DNA from: Tetraselmis striata
Lineage: Eukaryota; Chlorophyta; Chlorodendrophyceae; Chlorodendrales; Chlorodendraceae
Length of the DNA stretch: 64,000 bases
Assembly: GCA_006384855.1 (NCBI GenBank)
Contig: VCJN01002462.1
Location: 31,495-95,494, forward strand
Direction: 5' to 3'
Below the pieces are notes generated by a model. The model searched no databases, was not told the DNA's origin, and was given only the letters and a program-made list of their open reading frames with translations. The first letter of the stretch is position 1; the number at the start of each line of letters is the position of its first letter. The position numbers and the translations under genes were made by a program. Below, piece after piece: positions 1-10,542 of the stretch.

Positions 1-5
1 CTAGC

Positions 6-33
6 CACACACACACACACACACACACACACA
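6..33. repeat. (CA)n microsatellite
   Basis: About 14 uninterrupted CA dinucleotides at the left edge of the window. No coding meaning is inferred. Confidence 0.95.
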
Positions 34-200
34 GGCAAAAAAATCGGCCAGCTCCATCTTGTCTGCGTGGCGCCGCCGTTTCTCCTTGCTCATCAACATG
101 GCACATGCAAACAACGTTCTTGGCGGGGTCGCGGCCGCGCGCGCGGCACGTGATGGTACTCCTGCGCCTGCGTCGCGTCGCTTGTCGGCATGTGTTGCTA

Positions 201-452
201 TGACCCGGGTCATTGGCTGCAAGCGTACGACTCGCCGCGGCTGATGGCTTACCCCGCGGCGGTGGTCCCCACTTGTTTTCATGTTCCCCTTTCGGTCATT
301 CTGGTCGTTCCTTGGCTTCAGTGCTTCCCTTGACCCTTTGGTTCATGGCAGCTTGGCGACTTCGTGGTTCCCTTGGCCCTTCCTTGGTTCTTGGCTCCCT
401 GGCCTCCTGCTCGACCTTGGTTTAAGGATTATGTCTCTCTTTTGCTGGCAAC
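201..452 (+). repeat. Dispersed repeat family C, copy 1
   Basis: A roughly 250-base segment opening with the palindrome TGACCCGGGTCA and continuing with many TTCCTTGG and CTTGGC words. A clearly related copy lies on the opposite strand at 54332-54589, with the same opening palindrome and the same order of words. Both can be read as a hydrophobic F/W/L-rich peptide, but indels break the frame, so this looks like a non-coding dispersed repeat. The interval 453-1548 holds no recognisable gene. Confidence 0.7.
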
Positions 453-561
453 CTTATGTTGCTGTTAGTTCTGTTCGTAGTGCGCATATGTTCAAGCCCT
501 GCTGTAAAAACATATTTTAGCGCGACTAGTACAAACGCATGTGCACTTCACTGCTCTCCCT

Positions 562-583
562 CCCCCCCCCCCCCCCCCCCCCC
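562..583 (+). repeat. Poly-C tract (22 C)
   Basis: An uninterrupted C homopolymer, the first of 31 C or G runs of at least 15 bases in this window. It lies upstream of the first supported exon, in sequence with no recognisable gene. Confidence 0.9.
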
Positions 584-868
584 GCTCTCGGCCCCTGGCC
601 CTGCACAGGCCCTACGACCCTCGCCTGGAGGGCTGTATCCCCTGTCCCCCCCCACGGGCTTGTGTGGCAGGCCGAAAACCCCAGCCCCCGGCAGGCGTAT
701 TCAGGTATATTAATACATCATAATGTGCAACCCGCCTACCAGCACTACTACCAGGGGTAACTACACCCCAGAATCGCCATATAAACCGTCGTAATTGTCG
801 CCGTCCCTACCATCAAAGGGCTGGAGCAATTCCCCGATAATAGTGACCACATCAAAACAGTTCTGGTC

Positions 869-908
869 TCCCTGTGCGACACAGGGACAGGGATACCGGT
901 TCGACTCC
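869..908 (+). repeat. tRNA-like hairpin plus B-box (possible SINE fragment)
   Basis: TCCCTGTG (869-876) and CACAGGGA (880-887) form a perfect 8-bp stem with a CGA loop. An RNA polymerase III B-box-like GGTTCGACTCC follows at 898-908. The T-arm stem does not pair properly, so this is not a functional tRNA. It resembles the arrangement in the SINE copies near 29.3 and 48.6 kb, but no A-box is convincing. Confidence 0.3.
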
Positions 909-1493
909 CCGTGCCCGCCGAATAGGCAGAGGACGGTGACGGCCTGTCGCCGATTGCACTACGCAAGCGGTTGGTTGGGGACGCAGGTCAGCGGCGCAAT
1001 AAGCAGACACGTGCGGCGCGAGGAGATTACCGGTCCGGTGACCCGCACCGGTAGCGACCACCGTAGCGACTGATACCGTACTCGTCAACACGGAGACCCC
1101 CCCCCCCCCCCCCCCAGGTCACTTTTCCCGCCTGCTCCCCACTTGGAAGCCCCAGTGAGCACCGGCTAGGCCACCCCTGTGAGAAGGAGCAGATAAAGTA
1201 GGCGCACCGGAAGCGCGCCCAGCCCCGAACCCCTCACCCAGTCTCCCCCTCCCCCGCCTACCACCGCCTGGCCTTATGTTCCGCCAGACGTGGCCATCTG
1301 CCGCCGGCGACACCGGCGAGCTTCGGGTTGTGATAGATTTTTCGGTTACTCGCACCAGGGCTCGCACTGCACCGCAGCAGCGCTTGCCCGGGAGGTGTAT
1401 TTGTTATGGCAGCCCGGGAGGGAGGCCGCCGGCTTCGGTGTGCGCTGGCTGTCGATGGGAAGCTGACGGCCGAATGCCGGTTCGCCCCCCGCG

Positions 1494-1526
<33 letters not shown>

Positions 1527-1548
1527 ACTACAGGACACGTCAAACACT

Positions 1549-4500
1549 ATGCTCGGCCGCATCTTCGGCGGCGCGGGCGGCTCGAAGGATAAGGCCGCAA
1601 CCGCCTCGCCGGCCCCTGCCACCAACGCCGCGGCGCCTGCTCGCGGAGCTGCGCCCGGCCCCGGATCCAGCTCCGGGCGCGCGCCGTTGTCCTCGCCGGC
1701 GCCGATGCCGGCTCAGCCGGGCGAGGTGCTGCAGGCGGCGCAGACGGCGCTGGCGGAGTTGGCGATCACGCCATCGGGGACGCGCAGCTTTGCGCTGCTC
1801 AACACCTCCACCCGCCTCGGTGAGGGAGACAGCATCTCCTCAACCCCGTCGTCTGGCAGAGACTCCCCCCTTTGCATCTTCTCCTCCTCCTCCTCCGGAT
1901 TCGCACCCCAACCTCGCAGTCGCAGCAGCAGACCTTTGCTGCTGGGGATACTTAGCGACTTTGGTAATTAGCTCGCCTACGAGTGACGCCTCGCAATTAA
2001 CATCCCCGACCCTTGTTCCCCGTTTGGCGGTGGCGACAACAGTCCAAAAGCTGGAAGTGATTCTCACCACCATGGACGACGCGGACCTGAAGATGATCTG
2101 GAGGGAGTGAGCCCCCGTGCCATTCCCTTCCCGTCCTTTCCCTTCACCTCCCTACTTTGTCAGCCAGCCACGGCGCTATTCGCGCGATGCCAGCGGCGCG
2201 GGAGAGGAAATGTATGAGGCACCGGGGCACAAGGGGTCCCATTGTGGGCATGCGCCTCTGACATTGGCCCCATGGCGGTCGCTGCAGGCAGGTGAACGAG
2301 CTGCAGAGCGAGCTGAGGAGTGCCACGGAGCGGCTGCTACACGGAGCATCCCCGCCACCCTCCCCCAACCGCTCTCCTGCCCTGCAATCCAGGGCCTCTG
2401 GTGAGCCCTCTGGTGAGCCCCCTCCCTGCTCCCACCGGCCCTCACTATTCCATGTCATCATCAGCATCCGCATTATCAGCACTGTTGTCGCTAGCCACAC
2501 AAGTCATCTCATTTACACAGGCTTCATTCCGTCATTAACGCCGCCTTCTATTGCGGGACCCGGAAACGGAAACTTGCTGATCAGCCCCGCCCTGCCTCGC
2601 ATTGCCCCCTGCGAAGCACCCACAGGCACAGCCGCATCGGCATCCATGTTTGACGGGATGGACGTCAGCAGCGACAGCCGCGCCGCACGCGCCGCTCCGG
2701 CGGCCGCAGCCCCAGCAGATGGCGCGCCAGTTGCCGCGGCTGCTGGCCCTGCAGGGATGGACATGTTCAGGTGCTGAGGGTTGCGCCAACCCAGCCTCCC
2801 ACCCGTCCCCCCTTTACATCCTCCCCTTGCCTCCCTCTCTCTCTCTCTCTCTCAGGAACATGGACGTGGCTGCTTGCTTTTATGACGAATAGCATTGTCT
2901 ACTACTGAAGAAGCACAGATGATATAGGCATCTATGCGCACATGGGTAGGGGATGGTGTCACATGAGGCAGCAGTTCGGACCCCTCCCCCCCCTGCGTGC
3001 TGGCGGCGGGGTCATCCATGCCCTGCCTTACCACACATCCTCTCCTGGGGTGAGCAGCCTATCAGGTTGCAGGTGACACCGCCCCCCCCCCCCCCCCCCC
3101 CCCCCTTCTTACTCCCTCTCGCCCTGGGCTGTCCACCGCTGCAGTGGGCTCAGCTTGAACATGGGTGGGACTCCAGCAGCTGCGCCTCCGGCCACCATCG
3201 CAGCGGAGGAGGGCTCGGGTGGCCCGGACACGCGTGCGCCGCTGGACGAGTCGTTCTGGACGTTGCCGGTTGAGGCGGACGCCGCAGCGGCGGAGGTGGC
3301 GCCGGCGATGCCATCCGTTGCTCCCACGCGAGCGGAGGAGGTGTGCCACTCCACCGCATCTCTCCACCGATGACCCACCATACCCTAGCCGTAACCTAGC
3401 CGAGTGCGGGGCATCACAGTGGGGGCGTGAAAGCGGCTCACGGGGCTGCTGCTACTAAACCTGCCAGGCACCTGCACCTGCCAAGCCAGCAGCCAGCAGC
3501 CAGCAGCCAGCAGTCAGCGGCCGGGAGGTGAAGCCACAAGCAATGCCTCCCCCAGGTGAATGCCCCCTCCCCCTCTCCACGGCGCCCATTGGAGCCGCAT
3601 TGCAGGGAGCCGAGCAGCGGCAGTCTTTCGGGTGGAGTATCCAACATTGTGAAGCAAAGAAAGCAGGCAGTGCATGGCTCCTATAGCTACCTGCTGAATC
3701 TACATGAAGTGTGCCTGCCACGTCTGCTTTGCCCATGCCAGCAGGGGCGGCTGTCGCTGCGCCACCAGCACCTCACGCTGCGCCGGCGAGCGCAGCTGGC
3801 GGCGTGCGGCGCAAGAAGAAGAGCAGTCGGCGGGTGGGGTACGCCCGCGCGGAGGAGGACGAGGAGGACGACCCGTCTCTGAGCCGCCAGCCCAGCTCCG
3901 CCGGCTCCGTGCTCAGCCAGCCGCCTAGCGCGGATGCTGCGCTGAGCCGCCAGCTCAGCACGGGATCCGCAGCGGCGGCGCCCCCCGCGCCCGCTGGCCT
4001 GGACCTGTTCTCCGCGATGGATGTTGTCTCGCCTGCGGCCACCGCCGCCACCGCTGCCTCCACTGCGGTCAGCGCCGCCGCGCCCGCTGCTCCGGCCTTC
4101 GAGCCGCTTGCAACGGCAGCGCGGCAGCCATCTGAGCCCCTCGCCGTGACTGCGGAGGCGGAGGTCAGCGCCCCAGAGGCCCCTCTCTGTGACGCTGACT
4201 TACGACGTGCCAAGCTACATGCCGTTGAACATGGCTTCTATGGGCGCCAGCGCCGCCATTGGGGATGGGACAGCGGCAAGAGTGTGTGGACTGCTGGCCT
4301 TGCAGGGTGGCTCACAGCGCGCGGCGGACGCAGCGGAGGCTCAGCCAGGCGAAGTGCCACTGGATGAGCCGGCAGAGGCGGGAGAGGCGGGCCTTGCGGA
4401 CCAGAAGGCGCGCATGCTCGCCGCCGCGGAGCAGGAGATCGGCGCCCTGCAGGTCAGTCCAGCTACCCTCCCATGGCAATGCCGCCCCTGCTTCCACTGC

Positions 4501-7500
4501 TGCGCTCTTCCTGCAGGTACGCACGCGGAAGCGCAAGGTTCTGGGGGCTATGTAGCACCGCGCGGTCAGCTTCGGTCTGCCGACCGATGCATCACAAACC
4601 ACCTGCGTGTCCTCCTTCTCACAAGAGGACACACACACACGCACACACGCGCGCGCGCATGACACGCAAACACAAAGTGGAATCCTAGTTGAATCATAGG
4701 CTGTAGGGGGCACAGCCATCTTGAACTTGCAATGACACATGTCTACCGTAGTCAGGCTTTGGGTTTGCCTTATGCTCATGGTTGATGAGGTAGATCCCCC
4801 CCCCCCCCCCCCCCCCCCCCAGCCGGGGGAAATCTATCAGAATACACCACAAAGACATTGCGAGATGTCCGACTTGGCGCTGCAAAACATTTCATAATTT
4901 CTGCGATCCGCGAAGACGGTGAAGTGTTATGGTGTGTTGGGCACAATGTTCCAGGCTGATTCTGCCCCGCCTCCCCATGTTGGTGCCACGCAGAGCCAGC
5001 TGCAGGAGGCTGAGGCCGCCCTTCGCGCTGCCAGCGCCGCTCACTCGGCGCAGCTGCAGGCGCTGGCGGCGCTGGCGGAGAAACGGGCGACCGCGGAGGC
5101 GGCGCAGGGCGCAGCGGCGGAGGCGGAGGACTTCCAGCTGGCGGCGGACCTGGGGGACGAGCTGGACGCGCTCACGCGGCAGGAGGCGGAGGTGCACGTA
5201 GCGGTGCAGGCGGCGGAGGCGGGCGCGGAGGCCGCGCGACACAAGATCTCGGCCATCTCGGAGCGCAAGGTAGGCATGCGCACCTTCCCTTGACGGTTTG
5301 CCGACGCACACAGAAGAGCCCTCATTGTGAGCATCAAATCGGGCTTGCATGCCGCCTATCAGAACATCCGCAGTGGTTCCCTTCCCTTAGAGTTCCGACT
5401 ACGTGTGACCTCTGACTCGCAAGGGAGGCCCTGATTATCACCGCGTCCGCAACCAGTATATCAGTGCACAGTATAGCTTAAATGTAAGAGTTGAATTCAC
5501 TGAAAGGCGGTTTACTGAAGGGTGATTGTGCGCCTTCCGCGCTGTACTTATTGACACATTTCTGTAAGGGTTGAATTCACTGGAAATGGGGGTTTACTTA
5601 TGTGCGATATGCCCCCCCCCCCCCCCCCCCCCCCCTTCACCCCGCTTCTTTCCTCGGCTCCCATTCTTGTTACTCAGACAATCGCACATTCAAAAGCACT
5701 GAAACCCGACACCTGAATGGCTCTAACTTTGTGGCTTGTGCCGCCGGATCCAACGTTGCTTCACTAGGTTCACTTGGGGCGGCTCACATGCTGCCTGCTT
5801 CTGGCCGATGCTGCTACGGCGCGCAGGTGGAGGTCCGGCTGCGGCACGCCGACAGCATCCAGCAGCTGGCGGACAAGATGGCGGCGGAGGCGGAGGCGGC
5901 CGTGTTGGCAAGCGAGGCGGCGGCGGCGGCGGAGACGTCGCGGCACGACGCCCTGGCTGCGTCGCTGGAGGAGGTGGCGGCGGAGGTGGAGGCGGAGGCT
6001 GCGGCGGCGGAGCGGAAGGGGGAGGAGCTCGACGCCAAGCTGAGGGAGGCCGCGGGCCCGGCGGCGCAGGCGCTGGAGGTGCGTGCCACCCCTGCTGGGA
6101 GGGAGGGGAGGGCATTTGGGACATGGCGCGCAGTCAGGTGGACGTTGGGTACAGACGGGTTGCTGCTGGAAAGCTGCTGGAAGGGAATGTCTACGGTGTG
6201 TACACTTCAACTTAGGAAAAATAAGACTTAAGAAAAATCGCTGTTGCTGTTTTTTTCTTCTGCAAGTAATGCATGGGGCGCCGTCATGGGTTGGGCATCG
6301 AATTGAACATGGCGTTTTTGGACGATCTTTTAGGATCTAACCGAAAGAGGGATTCACTCGGGGGATCCCCTGGCCGGTGGCGCAGGAGGCGCAGGCTTCC
6401 CACGCGGCGCTGTCCGAGGAGGTGGAGGCGCTGCGCGCGGCGCTGGCAGAGAAGGAGGCGGCGCTGGCGGACGCCGCGGCGCAGCTGGACGAGGCGCAGG
6501 CGGCCGTGGCCGACAAGCACGGCAGCTTCCAAGCGGTGCGGCGATCACAGGCCTGCCTGACCGCAGCGCACCCCCCCTCCCCCCCCCCCCCCCCCCCCCC
6601 CACCCTCTTGTTCTCCCGCGCCCAACCTTGCCCCCATCCGCCTGAGCTGCCATGTGACTGGGATGAGGGCTGCCCTGCCCGCGGCAGGCGATGGCGGAGG
6701 TGGAGGCGGAGAGGCAGCGTGTGCAGCGGCGGCAATCGGAGCTGGAGGCCAGCCGCGCAGTGGCGGAGGCGCACGCGGCTGAGGCGGTGCAGCTGCGTGC
6801 GGAGGCGGAGGAACGGCGGGAGGAGCTGCTGCGGGAGGTGCGCGCCCGGGGGCGGTCCGCATGGCATGGCGCTGCATGGGACTCCGGCTGTTTGCGGAGC
6901 CGAGTTTGCCGGCTCACTCGGCGCCCGCTGCCATCCGTGCTGACGCTCGCTGTGGGCCGGTCCCTCCCTGTTTGCGGGCGGCGCGCAGGTCGCGGAGGCG
7001 CGCGGCGCGGCGGACGAGATGGCGGGTGCGGCCGAGGCGCTGCGGCGCGGCGCGGAGGCGGAGAAGGCGGCGCGCGCGCAGGAGGCCAAGCTGCGCGAGG
7101 AGGAGCGCGCCGCGGAGGAGAGGTGCGCCGGCGGCCGCCGGGGGCAGCGCCGCTCTTAGCGTGGTTGTCGGTGTGCGTGTTTGGTTTTGGTGTTCGGTTT
7201 TTTGTCCAGCTGCCTGCCTGCTCGACAGCACGGCCGCTGTCATCGATACAAAGCACACAGGGCCGTGCTCCTGTGCAAACCCGATACCCGCATACACACC
7301 TGCGGCTGCCGACGCACCGGTAAACCCCTCCATGGTCAGCCTCAGATTGCGCTCGCTCGCAACCTAGAAGAGCATTGGCTATGGTTCCGCGATGGATTCG
7401 TCTGCATTTGACCCGTGGCAGGCAGGGCGGGTTCCTAGTCGCGGTGCCCTTATTACTGCGCCGGCACCCATGGAAGTGCACTTCCCAATGGCAAAATTAA

Positions 7501-7538
7501 GGAAATTTAGTAGAGGCAGTATATCAAACACACACACA

Positions 7539-7588
<50 letters not shown>

Positions 7589-10170
7589 ATAAATATTAAT
7601 TATATATCTATGTCCAGGTATATATCTCTATATCTATATATATTGAATATATATGTATTTTAAAATATATATCTAATATATATCCCTATCTATCTATATA
7701 TATATACCTATGCAAGTACACATTTGTACTTGCGCCGCATGTATGTATATGCTGACAGCTGCGGCGCCTGCCGGTGCGCCAGCGTCCGCGCGGTGGAGGC
7801 GGAGGTGGCCGCCGCCGCCGCGGAGTGCTCCCGGCTGAGCGCCCTGCACGCCAAGCTGCTCCGCGAGGCGGCGGCCGCGGAGCAGCGCGGCGCGGACGCG
7901 TCGGGGCGCGTGCCGGAGCTGGAGGCGGGGAAGCGCGCGGCGGCGGCGGCGAAGGACTTCAAGGAGGCGGCGCGCCTGTCAGGGGAGGCCAAGGCGGCGC
8001 TCGCCAAGGCGGAGGCGGCGGCGGCGGAGGCGGCCGCGCTGGTGGGGCAGGCGGCCGAGGTGAGCTGCCCTCCTCCTCCCCCTCCCCCCCCTTTCCGTCC
8101 CACCAGTTCCCACTACACGATGCTGTGGCCATGACGCTTGTTGTCCATTTGTACATGTCTTCAGGCAATTGGACGTGTTCAAAACATGTCCAAATTAACA
8201 CATATCCTCGCCGCCACCGCGCAACACAGGTTATGCGCAGTGGCCTAGTCTCTAGTGTGAATGGCCGGGGCAGTGCTGTCCAACCCGTGTCCAAATGAAC
8301 ACATTTGCAGGTTCGGGCAGTCCCACAACAGCTCCATCCAGGACGGTTTTATTCCTTCGGTATGATAGGCGCCCCGTGGCATCATCGCGTGCGGCTAATA
8401 TGCCGGAACTGGGGACTCGTGGATCATACAGCGACTAGGATGCGGCGCCGGTGGAGGGTCGTTCCGATTGCCACCGTCAACACCAAACCGCAGCGCTGTT
8501 GGCGGTGTGGCGAAGAGGAAAGGAAAGGAACGCAGTGATTTGAAAAGAGAAGACGCGAGATGACTCCCGGAGTGTTCCGTTTCGGTCAAAAGTCCACTCG
8601 AAACAGCGGATGTGGATGTTTAAGCCACTGCACGAGCACAACAGATAAACCGGGAGCGAGGGCGGCACTTGAAGCTGCTGCTGCTGCTCCCGCTGCCGCT
8701 GATGCTGATGAGACCAGAGGCCCCAGATATGTGTCCCTCCGGGTGCCGGCGCGCCTACGAATAAGCCTCGGATTGGGGCTGCGTGCAACCTCTAGGAGCA
8801 ATTGCGGGATACTTGCACTGCAGTTCCGCCTACAGTTGACATCTGTCAGGCAGGGCGGGCCCTAGGGCGCGGCGTTCCCCATTACCATGTGTTGGCAGGT
8901 GTAGGTGATGTGTTATCTCAAGGGGGGGGGGGGGGGGGGGGGGTGGCGCTTTCCTCGCTCACTCCTGCAACCCCCCCCCCCCCCCCCCCCCCTCCTGCTT
9001 GGGGATTGGGCGTGGTGTGCGCGCCAGGTGGCGGCGCAGGAGGGCGCCGGGCGCGAGGCTCAGCGCGTCAGCGAGGCGCGCCTGGAGGCCGGCCGGCGCG
9101 CCGCGGGCCTCGCGCGCTGGCGCCGCCTGTCGGGCCGCTCGGCCGCGCTGGCGGCGGCGCCCGGGGCGGCCGAGGGCAGCGGCGGCGAGGTGCTGCGGGA
9201 GGAGGCGGCGGCCTGCGCGGCGGAGGCGGCCAGCCTGGCTGCCCGCTTTGGCTTTGGCGCGGCGGACCTGCTGCGGGCGGAGGGGAAGGAGGAGGAGGCG
9301 GAGGAGGAGGAGGTGGGCGCGGGCGCGGGGGCGGGGACGGGGACGGGGGCGGGGGCGGGGGAGGGGGAGGATGCAGGCATTGGTGAGGTGGGGGCGGCTG
9401 CTGGTGGAGGCATGCCGCCGGTCAGCGAGCAGATGGAGGAGATGAGGGGAGATGGAGGAGAGGAGATGGAGGAGATGGAGGTGGAGGAGGAGGAGGTTGT
9501 GGTGGAGGAGGAGGAGGAGGAGGAGGAGGAGGAGGAGGAGTCGGGCGCGGTGGAGCCCAATGGTGCTGGGCCGCCGGCGGCGGTGGACTCCGAGGAGGCG
9601 GCGGCGGGGGAGGAAGGGAAGGGGGAGGCGGCGGGGCGGGGCGGGGCAGTGGAGGAAGCCGCGGCAGAGGCTGACGGCATGGCTCCGGCCGAGGCGGCGG
9701 CGGCGGAGGGGCAGGAGGAGGCGCCTGAGGAGGAGGCGCCTGAGGAAGGGGCGCCTGAGGAGGAGGCGCCTGAGGAGGAGGCGCCTGAGGAGGGGGCGCC
9801 TGAGGAGGGGGCGCCTGAGGAGGAGGCGCCTGAGGAGGAGGCGCCTGAGGAGGAGGCGCCTGGGTCGGCCCACTCGAGCCCTGCTGCGGAGGGGCCTGCG
9901 GAGGCGGAGGAGGTGCCTGCGCCCTCCGCGGCGGTTGCTGCCGGCGCGGGAGAGTCGGGGGCCGAAGGCGCGGAGGCCGGCGTCGCCGAGGGGGCGGGCG
10001 GTGCGGCGGCGGAGGAGGAGGAGGCGGAGGCGGAGGCGGAGGGGGCAGGCCCCGCCTCGGTGTTTGGCGGGCTCAGCCCAGCGGCGCCTCCAGGCGAGGA
10101 TAGCAGGGAGGGTGGCGGCGGGGAGGGCGGGGAGTCGTTGTTTGGCGGGATGCAGCTGATGGGCGCCTGA
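1549..10170 (+). CDS. Long coiled-coil protein with two UVR-type motifs, multi-exon
   Basis: Function not assigned. About 14 exons: 1549-1819, 2043-2106, 2288-2400, 2626-2770, 3145-3340, ~3710-4206 (ends unresolved), 4306-4452, 4994-5269, 5827-6078, 6386-6535, 6688-6837, 6989-7122, 7783-8059, 9028-10170. All boundaries except those of the ~3.7-4.2 kb exon join in phase, giving roughly 1270 residues. The start MLGRIFGG lies just after a poly-C tract ending in ACTACAG, so an intron in the 5' leader is likely. An in-frame upstream ATG at 1276 would require translating that tract. The N-terminal third is Ala/Ser/Pro-rich with repeated short motifs (MFDGMD, GMDMFSGLSL, GLDLFSAMDV), echoed at the C terminus (SVFGGL, SLFGGMQLMGA). 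The middle is Ala/Glu/Arg coiled coil holding two UvrB/UvrC-like helical hairpins, EDFQLAADLGDELDAL and KDFKEAARLSGEAKAAL. The last exon is highly acidic. UVR hairpins usually mediate protein-protein contacts. DxF/GGL-type motifs suggest adaptor binding, but this is inference. Confidence 0.75.
4630..4660. repeat. CA/CG microsatellite
   Basis: An ACACAC stretch merging into GCGCGC, in the intron after the exon ending at 4452. Confidence 0.85.
5300..5420 (+). repeat. Intronic repeat family A, copy 1 (partial)
   Basis: Shares the family core, GCCGACGCA near its left end and then GGGCTTGCATGCCGCCTAT, with the other family A copies. It ends in the GTTCCG...TGACCTCTG segment. It sits in an intron of the UVR-motif gene. 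Confidence 0.6.
7279..7480 (+). repeat. Intronic repeat family A, copy 2
   Basis: An approximately 190-base copy in an intron of the UVR-motif gene. Landmarks in order are CTGCCGACGCACC, AGATTGCGCTCGC, GCAACCTAGAAGAGCATT, TATGGTTCCGCGA and GGCAGGCAGGGCGGGTTCC. They match copies near 8.8, 10.9 and 24.9 kb. Confidence 0.7.
7530..7720. repeat. (CA)n followed by TA-rich tract
   Basis: About 55 bases of CA repeats run into roughly 130 bases of TATATATC-type AT-rich sequence. This is just upstream of the exon starting at 7783, in an otherwise very GC-rich gene. Confidence 0.9.
8737..8900 (+). repeat. Intronic repeat family A, copy 3
   Basis: Begins GGTGCCGGCGCGCC, contains GGGCTGCGTGCAACCTC, and ends with the family hallmark GTCAGGCAGGGCGGGCCC. 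It lies in the last intron of the UVR-motif gene, beside a 22-base poly-G and a 22-base poly-C tract. Confidence 0.6.
9718..9863 (+). repeat. 15-bp coding repeat (EEAPE)n
   Basis: About ten near-perfect units of GAGGCGCCTGAGGAG in the last exon of the UVR-motif gene encode an EEAPEEEAPEE acidic tract. The preceding part of the exon is also dominated by Glu codons. Confidence 0.9.
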
Positions 10171-10542
10171 GGGCTGCGGGCGCCGGGGCATGCACCATAC
10201 CGCCGCCCTCAAAGTTTGCAATTCGAAACCCGCTTCAACCGGAACCTGCGCAATCCAAACGCGCCGACTTGGCCAGGTTTCCCTAGCCAGCACGCGGCAC
10301 GGCCCAGCCACGGAGCAAAACCCGGATGCCAGAGTATCTATCGGCGGCTTGGCCTTCGGCGGGCTGCAGGCTATGCGCTTTAAATTAGTGGACCCGATGC
10401 GCCCGTAAGACAGCCGGCCTGGCCAGCATCTGTGACCAAGCAGGAACAGAGCTGTCAAAGATTTCAGATATTGCCGGGAGGAAGGCATAGTCGGACACGG
10501 GCGAGGCACCGCCGTGAGCGCCGCGCCTCTATGCGCTGCCTA

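Noticed and set aside
869-908. A tRNA gene
   Set aside because: The B-box-like sequence is present, but the T-arm stem has mismatches and there is no proper acceptor stem or A-box.
1276-1548. Upstream in-frame extension of the UVR-motif protein
   Set aside because: It would translate a 31-base poly-C tract as poly-Pro. The tract is followed by ACTACAG, so an intron in the leader is more likely.
6337-7089. 250- and 375-codon - strand frames over 6.3-7.5 kb
   Set aside because: They run across well-supported + strand exons and introns, and their Ala/Ser/Pro-rich content is the shadow of the coiled-coil coding sequence.
8959-10509. 516-codon open frame on the - strand over the last exon of the UVR-motif gene
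   Set aside because: It is the antisense of a GC- and GAG-rich exon and consists of Leu/Arg repeats. The + strand frame has in-phase splicing and meaningful motifs.
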